Shown in pieces: positions 30,820 through 35,794 of a stretch of 35,794 nucleotides of DNA. Source of the stretch: Micrococcaceae bacterium UBA6021 (GTDB lineage Bacteria > Actinomycetota > Actinomycetes > Actinomycetales > Micrococcaceae); contig DIZT01000157.1 of assembly GCA_002427975.1 (NCBI GenBank), positions 1,236 through 37,029 on the forward strand, in the 5' to 3' direction. A program made the position numbers and the translations under genes. Every line of letters starts with the position of its first letter. Within the stretch, counting starts at the first letter, position 1. The notes below the pieces were generated by a model. The model did not search any database. It saw only the letters and a program-made list of their open reading frames with translations, and was not told the origin of the DNA.

Positions 30820-31194
30820 ATGCCGCTCTCGGAGCACGAACAGAAGCTGCTGGAGCAGCTGGAGAAGCAGCTGCACGAAGACGATCCGAAATTCGCGAAT
30901 TCGATGGGGTCGGATCCGGGACGCACGTGGTCCACCCGTCACATTGTGATTGGCGTGCTTTGCGCCCTCGCGGGGATTGCCCTGCTCCTGGTCGGCGTCA
31001 CTGTCCAGATCATCCCTGTGGGTGTCCTGGGTTTCGTGGTTATGGGCGGCGGTGTCTACTTCGCCACAATGCGCAACGCTGCCGGCGGCAAAAAGCGTTC
31101 CGCCACTGGAACAGGTAAGTCCGGAAAGCCGCGGAGTTCATTTATGGCCAGTCTGGAAGAACGCTGGGACGAACGTCGCCGGGACGAATCCTAA
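30820..31194 (+). CDS. DUF3040 membrane protein
   Basis: The first 25 residues (MPLSEHEQKLLEQLEKQLHE) are the typical DUF3040 opening, an amphipathic segment before DDPKFA. Two hydrophobic helices follow (IVIGVLCALAGIALLLVGVT and IIPVGVLGFVVMGGGVYFAT). The tail is basic and charged (SLEERWDERRRDES at the end). The protein has 124 residues, and its function is unknown in general. ATG 30820 is set by AAGGAGG five bases upstream. Rv2169c, a protein of this family, also lies just before the mraZ cluster in M. tuberculosis. The family is largely actinobacterial. Confidence 0.92.
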   Translation: MPLSEHEQKLLEQLEKQLHEDDPKFANSMGSDPGRTWSTRHIVIGVLCALAGIALLLVGVTVQIIPVGVLGFVVMGGGVYFATMRNAAGGKKRSATGTGKSGKPRSSFMASLEERWDERRRDES

Positions 31195-31302
31195 GGGAGC
31201 GTCCATAAGCCTGGGTTCGCGGTGCGTCCCGCCGCACGTCGCCCTGCGCTGACGTCCGCAATGCCCCCTCCACTGTGCTCCCCATCGGTCTGGATGACCG
31301 CA

Positions 31303-31336
31303 GCAGAAGACCCGCCACGGCGGGTCTTCTGCGTTT
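31303..31336 (+). terminator. Terminator after the DUF3040 gene
   Basis: GCAGAAGACCCGCC (31303-31316) pairs perfectly with GGCGGGTCTTCTGC (31319-31332), followed by GTTT. It lies about 110 bases after the stop and isolates the gene from mraZ. Confidence 0.88.
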
Positions 31337-31379
31337 AACCGCCCCGGGAACCCGGTGCGCCGCCTCCGTCAGGACAGCG

Positions 31380-31408
31380 CCCGACGGCGGCGGCGCACCG
31401 CCGTCGGG
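31380..31408. other. Perfect 11-bp hairpin upstream of mraZ
   Basis: CCCGACGGCGG (31380-31390) pairs with CCGCCGTCGGG (31398-31408) around a seven-base loop. It lies before the mraZ promoter and has no T tract. Its role is unknown; it might back up the DUF3040 terminator. Confidence 0.45.
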
Positions 31409-31445
31409 CACGGATGCGTTCCGGCGGCGAACCGCTGTGGCGGCC

Positions 31446-31461
31446 CTCCACTTTCAACCAC
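31446..31461 (-). promoter_or_regulatory. Second MraZ-type box, inverted orientation
   Basis: On the minus strand this reads GTGGTTGAAAGTGGAG, identical at 15 of 16 bases to the box inside the mraZ promoter at 31532-31547. It has two GTGG units with a 10-base period. No promoter is seen reading leftward from it, so it may be an auxiliary site. Confidence 0.5.
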
Positions 31462-31475
31462 CTCCCGGTGCCGCA

Positions 31476-31503
31476 CCTTTTGGGTGGCGAACCGCCCAAA
31501 AGG
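31476..31503. other. 12-bp hairpin between the two MraZ-type boxes
   Basis: CCTTTTGGGTGG (31476-31487) pairs with CCGCCCAAAAGG (31492-31503), with one wobble and a four-base CGAA loop. The sequence right after it (AATATT then CCCTCTTTT) can pair in an alternative way with AAAAGGGGG. It lies upstream of the predicted transcription start, so a DNA-level role is more likely than an RNA one. Confidence 0.4.
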
Positions 31504-31525
31504 GGGAATATTGCCCTCTTTTGCG

Positions 31526-31560
31526 TTGACTGTGGTGGAAAGTGGAGTAATGTGGAGGGC
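31526..31560 (+). promoter_or_regulatory. mraZ (dcw) promoter with three-unit MraZ box
   Basis: TTGACT (31526-31531), a 16-base spacer and TAATGT (31548-31553) form a good promoter, starting transcription near 31560. GTGG begins at 31532, 31542 and 31552, exactly 10 bases apart, so the units lie on one face of the helix. MraZ proteins bind short direct repeats of such type upstream of their own gene, so autorepression is expected here. Confidence 0.65.
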
Positions 31561-31622
31561 ATAAGAGGGTAGTTGCAACACGGGGGATGTGCAGTTCCTG
31601 ACGGCAGACAGGCGGTGGGCCA

Positions 31623-32051
31623 GTGTTTCTGGGCACACACTCGCCACGTCTGGACGAAAAGGGCCGGATTATCCTCCCCGCAAAGTTCCGTGAGGAGCTT
31701 GCCAGCGGGCTTGTTCTCACCAGGGGCCAGGAACGTTGCATCTACGTCTTCAGTGAGCAGGAATTTGCACGGGTCCACGAGCAAATGCGGGAGGCGCCCA
31801 TCTCCTCCAAGCAGGCCCGGGACTACATCCGTGTTTTTCTCTCTGGAGCCTCGGACGAGGTACCTGACAAGCAGGGGCGCGTAACCATTCCGGCGGCGCT
31901 CCGGGAGTACGCGGGCCTCGGCAGGGAACTGGCCGTCATTGGAGCAGGAACCCGCGCCGAGATCTGGGATGCCCAAGCCTGGAACGAGTACCTGGCAGAG
32001 AAGGAAACCGCCTTCTCTGAAACCGACGACGCCATTCCGGGGATTCTGTGA
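31623..32051 (+). CDS. mraZ: MraZ, transcriptional regulator of the division and cell wall cluster
   Basis: MraZ is a ring-forming DNA-binding protein of the SpoVT/AbrB fold that represses its own operon in E. coli. Two copies of the fold carry the DXXXR motif: [18 protein letters not shown] near residue 10 and [19 protein letters not shown] near residue 82. The length of 142 residues is standard. GTG 31623 starts the protein as [10 protein letters not shown], typical for the family; a weak GGTGGG lies before it. It is the first gene of the dcw cluster, with rsmH 168 bases downstream. That gap (32052-32219) has no gene and no promoter I can name. Confidence 0.96.
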   Translation: MFLGTHSPRLDEKGRIILPAKFREELASGLVLTRGQERCIYVFSEQEFARVHEQMREAPISSKQARDYIRVFLSGASDEVPDKQGRVTIPAALREYAGLGRELAVIGAGTRAEIWDAQAWNEYLAEKETAFSETDDAIPGIL

Positions 32052-32219
32052 TCACCTGAACGGCGCCGAATACCGCTTCTTGAACGAGATCTCCAGCCGC
32101 CCATCAGGCAGCCAACCTGGCTCACTTCCCCGGAGTCAGGCGGGCAGGACGATAGGCGCGGATGGGGATCTGGCTCAAGAAGCAACAAACCAACACCCAC
32201 GGCAGGAAAGGACGAAGGC

Positions 32220-33212
32220 ATGAGTGATGACCCGAAGCCAACGTCCGAACGCCACGTGCCGGTCCTGAAGGACCGGTGCATTAATTTGTTGGCCCCCGGT
32301 TTTGAAGCCGCACGCCTCCGGGGCGAAACCCCTATCGCCATTGATGCGACGCTCGGCATGGGCGGCCACTCCGAAGCCATGCTGGAGCGCTTCCCGGATC
32401 TGCATCTGATCGGCATCGACCGTGACGAGGAAGCCCTGGCCCTGGCCGGGGAACGGCTGGCGTCCTTCGCTTCCCGGACTGACCTGGTTCACGCCATCTA
32501 CGACGAAATCGCCGAGGTCCTCGAAGACCTGGGCGTGGCAGAGGTCCACGGCATTCTCATGGACCTGGGCGTTTCATCGCTGCAGCTCGATGAGCGTGAG
32601 CGTGGCTTCGCCTACTCCTTCGACGCCCCGCTGGACATGCGGATGGACACCAGCCGCGGGCAAACTGCAGCAGATGTGGTCAACAACTACAGCGAAGAAG
32701 ACCTCGTCAGGATTATCCGGAAGTGGGGCGAGGAGAAGTTCGCCGGCCGGATCGCGAACCGGATTGTCGCGGCCAGGGCTGTCAAGCCCTTCACCACCAC
32801 GGGCGAACTCGTGGAACAGATCCGCTCGGTGGTTCCGGCGGCGGCCGCGAAGTCGGGAGGCCACCCTGCCAAGCGGACTTTCCAGGCTTTGCGCATCGAG
32901 GTGAACGAGGAACTTGAGGTGCTCGAGCGCGCTGTTCCCGCCGCCGTGGCAGCAACGGCCCTCGGCGGTCGCATCGTGGTGATGTCCTACCACTCCCTGG
33001 AGGACAAAATCGTCAAATCAGTGTTCCAGGCTGGCTCCAAATCGTCTGCGCCGCTCGGGTTCCCGGTGGAGCTTGAGGAACACAAGGCTGTCTTGAAGAC
33101 CCTGACCAAGGGCACCGAGGTACCCACCGCCGTCGAGATCGCAGAAAACCCGCGTGCAGCCTCTGCAAGGCTGCGCGCGGTGGAACGCATCAGAGCCAGG
33201 AGAGAAGCATGA
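32220..33212 (+). CDS. rsmH: RsmH (MraW), 16S rRNA m4C1402 methyltransferase
   Basis: The enzyme uses S-adenosylmethionine to methylate N4 of C1402 in the ribosomal P site of 16S rRNA. The protein opens with [16 protein letters not shown], followed by the SAM site [20 protein letters not shown] and GIDRDEEAL. It continues with [20 protein letters not shown] and [40 protein letters not shown] and [13 protein letters not shown] complete the family pattern. The length is 330 residues. AAAGGACGAAGG precedes ATG 32220. The stop overlaps the next ATG (ATGA), so ftsL is translationally coupled to it. Confidence 0.97.
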   Translation: MSDDPKPTSERHVPVLKDRCINLLAPGFEAARLRGETPIAIDATLGMGGHSEAMLERFPDLHLIGIDRDEEALALAGERLASFASRTDLVHAIYDEIAEVLEDLGVAEVHGILMDLGVSSLQLDERERGFAYSFDAPLDMRMDTSRGQTAADVVNNYSEEDLVRIIRKWGEEKFAGRIANRIVAARAVKPFTTTGELVEQIRSVVPAAAAKSGGHPAKRTFQALRIEVNEELEVLERAVPAAVAATALGGRIVVMSYHSLEDKIVKSVFQAGSKSSAPLGFPVELEEHKAVLKTLTKGTEVPTAVEIAENPRAASARLRAVERIRARREA

Positions 33213-33874
33213 GCACCGCCGCCGTCAAGAACTTCCCGGTTGTCTCCGGCAGCAGCGCCCCGGCAATCGGGACCCTCCCCTCCGGAGCCGGCCGCAAGGA
33301 GCGCACCCCCTTATCCGTGGTGCGCTCCGCTCCCAAGAAGCGTCGCGCCCCCTTTGTAGTCATGTGCTTCGCCCTGCTCGCCGTTGCGCTCGTAGCCGTG
33401 CTGGTCCTGAACATCTCGGTCTCCACCTCCCAGTACCAGCTCGTGGAACTGAGGAGCAAGCAAAGCACCCTGACCAAGCAGAACCAGGACCTGACACAGC
33501 AGGTCCAAAACTTCGAGGCTCCCCAGAATCTGGCAGCCAAGGCGGCAGACTTGGGGATGGTACCTTCCCCGGTCAAAGGCCAGATCGACCTTTCCACCCT
33601 CGCCGTCACGGGCAAGGCGACGCCGGCTGTGAAGGGTGGCGCGGCCGGGTCGGTTATCCCTGCTCCGGCCGTGGCGGGAATGCTGACCGTGGTTCCGCCG
33701 GCAAAGACGGCTGACCCGGTGGCGGACCGCAAGCAGGCCAGCGACCAGCCAGCCGCTGCTGCACCAGTGCCGGCCCCGGCCAAGGTTCCGGCCCCGGCAC
33801 CGCCGGTACCCGCTGTGGACCTCCACGGCGGCTCAGTCCCGGTGCCCAAACAGAAGGTACCGGGAAGTCACTGA
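33209..33874 (+). CDS. ftsL: FtsL-like division protein with long Ala/Pro-rich tail
   Basis: FtsL is a single-pass protein that links FtsQ/FtsB to the FtsW-FtsI septal synthase. A cytoplasmic N-terminus of about 48 residues with basic KKRR precedes one membrane helix ([20 protein letters not shown]). A coiled-coil-like stretch follows ([20 protein letters not shown] then [26 protein letters not shown] in outline). From about residue 130 the tail is rich in Ala, Pro and Val and probably disordered. At 221 residues it is nearly twice E. coli FtsL, as in other actinobacteria. Identity rests on position between rsmH and ftsI and on topology, since FtsL sequences are poorly conserved. Confidence 0.85.
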   Translation: MSTAAVKNFPVVSGSSAPAIGTLPSGAGRKERTPLSVVRSAPKKRRAPFVVMCFALLAVALVAVLVLNISVSTSQYQLVELRSKQSTLTKQNQDLTQQVQNFEAPQNLAAKAADLGMVPSPVKGQIDLSTLAVTGKATPAVKGGAAGSVIPAPAVAGMLTVVPPAKTADPVADRKQASDQPAAAAPVPAPAKVPAPAPPVPAVDLHGGSVPVPKQKVPGSH

Positions 33875-33941
33875 CAGCCGCGCAAAGGCAGCCGGTCAGG
33901 CACCCAAAGCAGGCAACAACGCGAGCAGCAAGGAATCCACG

Positions 33942-35744
33942 GTGGCGCAAAGGACCGGCAAGGCAAAAAGCAATAAGGTGCCTAACGCCACTAAGAGGTT
34001 GCGCCTTGGCTTGGGGATCATGCTGACATTGCTGTTGGTGGTCGGCGGCAAACTCTTCCTCGTCCAAGGACTCGACGTCGGTGGGATGGCCGCTGCAGCG
34101 CTTGATTACCGCATGCGGGAGACTTCCCTGCCCGCCGAACGTGGCAGCATTCTGGACGCCAATGGGACAGTCCTGGCAAACAGTGTGATCCGCTACAACG
34201 TGGTGGTGGACCAAACCGTCAACACCAAAACCGAGACCTTCAAACGGCTCGCCAAGGTCGATGGCAAGGACAAGCTCGTGGACATCTCACGGGACCAGGG
34301 ACTTCGCGAGCTTGCCGCCGCCCTCGGCATGGACCTTGACACGGTCCGCACAGCCGTCACCGGCGAACAGCGCTACTACATCGTGGCCAAGGACCTGAAA
34401 CCGGACGTCGAGGATAAGGTTTCGAACCTCCAGATCCCCGGCATCGGCACCGAAGGTGTCAGCAAACGCGTCTACCCGAACGGATCGGTGGCCGGCGGGA
34501 TCATCGGCTTCCTGCAGGACGGCACCACGGGCCAGGCAGGTATTGAACAGACCCAGGATGGGCTGTTGCGCGGGAAGGACGGCAAACGGCTCTTCGAGAT
34601 CGGGGCCGACGGCCTCAGGATTCCCGTCGGCGTGGATGAGCTGACGCCGCCGGAGGACGGCAGGGACGTCAGGCTCACCCTCAATTCGGACCTCCAATAC
34701 TTCGCCCAGCAGGCCATCCAGAGCCAGTCGGACAAGCTGGGGGCGGAGTGGGGTTCCATCATCGTGATGGACACCAAGACCGGAAACCTGGTTGCCATGG
34801 CCGATACCAACGCTCCGGATCCCAATGACCCCGGCAGGGTGGCCGCCACGGACCGGGGCGTCCGCTCCGTGACCGCGGCCTATGAACCAGGTTCCGTGGA
34901 AAAGATGATCACGGCCGCTTCGGCGATCGAGGAGGGTACGTCCAGTCCCCTGGACCGGTTCACCGTCCCGCCGTCGTACACGGTTGAGAACCAGACCTTC
35001 ACTGATGCCTTTACCCACGGGACCGAGGAACGCACGCTGGCTGGCATCATCGGGTACTCCATGAACACCGGGACCGTGATGGTGGGCCAGCGGCTTTCCA
35101 AGGATCAGCGGCACGACTGGCTGCAGAAGTTCGGCATCGGTGAAGCCCCGGACATTGGGCTTCCCGCCGCAGCATCAGGCATCCTCACTCCCGCCGAACA
35201 GTGGGACAGCCGTCAGCAGTACACCGTCCTCTTTGGCCAAGGCGTGTCGCAGTCCACGTTGCAGACGGTTCGTGCGTACCAGACGATTGCCAACAACGGC
35301 GTGATGCTGCAGCCGCGCCTTATTGACTCCTACGTCTCAGCGGACGGAAAAGAGGAGAAGGTCGCGCCCCAGCCTTCCCGCCAGGTGGTCTCCGACAACA
35401 CTGCCCAGCAAGTCCAGGACATCCTGGAAAGCGCCGTGACTGAGGGTGAAATCAAGGACGCAGCTATTGATGGTTACCGGGTGGGCGCCAAGACCGGAAC
35501 CTCTGAATCGCCGTGCGACGACGGCAAGTCAGGGTTCTGCGGCTTCACCGCATCCATCGTGGGCATGGCACCGATGGACGATCCTCGGTTTATTGTTGAG
35601 GTGATACTGCAGCGGCCCAAGGGCGATATCTTCGGCATCACGCAGGGGCCGGTGTTCCGTTCGGTCATGAGCCAGGTATTGCGTACCTACAACGTCCAGC
35701 CGTCCACGGGCCAACCAGCCAGGCTGCCGCAGTACGCGAAATAG
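33942..35744 (+). CDS. ftsI: Penicillin-binding protein FtsI (PBP3/PbpB), septal transpeptidase
   Basis: FtsI cross-links septal peptidoglycan and is the target of several beta-lactams. A short cytoplasmic part and one helix (LGLGIMLTLLLVVGGKLFLV, residues 22-41) anchor it. The pedestal domain begins with RGSILDANGTVLANS. The transpeptidase domain has all three catalytic motifs: SVEK (SXXK) in AAYEPGSVEKMITAA, SMN (SXN) in GYSMNTGTVMVGQ and KTG in GAKTGTSE. The length is 600 residues and no PASTA repeat is present. GTG 33942 follows AAGGA. Expected neighbours murE and murF would follow beyond the window. Cys residues in SPCDDGKSGFCGFT, after KTG, might form a disulfide. Confidence 0.96.
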   Translation: MAQRTGKAKSNKVPNATKRLRLGLGIMLTLLLVVGGKLFLVQGLDVGGMAAAALDYRMRETSLPAERGSILDANGTVLANSVIRYNVVVDQTVNTKTETFKRLAKVDGKDKLVDISRDQGLRELAAALGMDLDTVRTAVTGEQRYYIVAKDLKPDVEDKVSNLQIPGIGTEGVSKRVYPNGSVAGGIIGFLQDGTTGQAGIEQTQDGLLRGKDGKRLFEIGADGLRIPVGVDELTPPEDGRDVRLTLNSDLQYFAQQAIQSQSDKLGAEWGSIIVMDTKTGNLVAMADTNAPDPNDPGRVAATDRGVRSVTAAYEPGSVEKMITAASAIEEGTSSPLDRFTVPPSYTVENQTFTDAFTHGTEERTLAGIIGYSMNTGTVMVGQRLSKDQRHDWLQKFGIGEAPDIGLPAAASGILTPAEQWDSRQQYTVLFGQGVSQSTLQTVRAYQTIANNGVMLQPRLIDSYVSADGKEEKVAPQPSRQVVSDNTAQQVQDILESAVTEGEIKDAAIDGYRVGAKTGTSESPCDDGKSGFCGFTASIVGMAPMDDPRFIVEVILQRPKGDIFGITQGPVFRSVMSQVLRTYNVQPSTGQPARLPQYAK

Positions 35745-35794
35745 CACACCCGCAGGAAGCAACACCGCAGCCGTCCTACACCGTCCGCACGGGA
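35745..35794. other. End of window, start of the ftsI-murE gap
   Basis: After the ftsI stop the last 50 bases contain no start codon with a convincing ribosome site. A purine-rich GCAGGAAGC occurs near 35752. The next dcw gene (expected murE) presumably begins outside the window. Confidence 0.3.

Noticed and set aside
1..35794. Mobile elements, CRISPR arrays, toxin-antitoxin pairs or defence islands
   Set aside because: No transposase, recombinase, spaced direct-repeat array or matching protein family was found; every sizeable gene fits a core function or a known actinobacterial family context.

Overview
The window is high-GC, densely packed chromosomal DNA from an actinobacterium. Gene content, order and protein style (GarA, FtsR-type MerR, PASTA kinase beside class II DAHP synthase, DUF3040, the mraZ-rsmH-ftsL-ftsI start of the division cluster) fit the Micrococcaceae, most likely Arthrobacter or Pseudarthrobacter. 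This is judged from the sequence alone. I see no insertion sequence, prophage, CRISPR array or transferred island. It is a core-genome segment.

Layout. (1) 1-6037, plus strand: end of scpB, then a pseudouridine synthase, tyrA, cmk, plsC and der, tightly spaced or overlapping. (2) 6185-6306: tRNA-Pro(GGG) with a very strong terminator. (3) 6351-7854, minus: an Fpg/Nei glycosylase and a four-helix membrane protein. (4) 7961-11045, plus: gcvH, garA, an ftsR-like merR, a DUF151 nuclease-family gene and a second merR, in the same order as M. tuberculosis Rv1826-Rv1830. (5) 11145-11978, minus: an orphan ParA; then 12268-15669, plus: pyruvate carboxylase. (6) 15744-21910: lipid and sugar genes (acyl-CoA synthetase, ROK glucokinase, two tandem alpha/beta hydrolases with a membrane protein, a second PlsC). 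(7) 21973-29256: aroG, a PASTA kinase (PknL-like), a LysM/transglycosylase, an Rv2175c-like DNA-binding protein, a polyprenyl synthase and a lipoprotein, resembling the Rv2171-Rv2178c region. (8) 29331-31194: dinB and a DUF3040 gene. (9) 31623-35744: mraZ, rsmH, ftsL-like and ftsI.

Functional themes. Several genes bear on control of growth and division: GarA (2-oxoglutarate metabolism), the FtsR and ResR-like regulators, ParA, the PASTA kinase with its presumed DNA-binding substrate, MraZ, FtsL and FtsI. Pyc and GcvH feed central carbon metabolism. AroG and TyrA serve aromatic amino acid synthesis. FadD, two PlsC proteins and two esterase-like proteins serve lipid turnover.

The most interesting signals are regulatory. 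Two oppositely oriented, nearly identical 16-bp MraZ-type boxes lie upstream of mraZ, one inside a good promoter with three GTGG units at exact 10-bp spacing. A perfect 12-bp palindrome sits inside the fadD promoter. A Crp-like site lies upstream of pyc. Several genes have a -10 box 6-8 bases from the start codon, suggesting leaderless mRNAs. The Rv2175c-like protein lacks the N-terminal tail that carries the kinase target threonine in M. tuberculosis. I found no convincing new multi-gene system.
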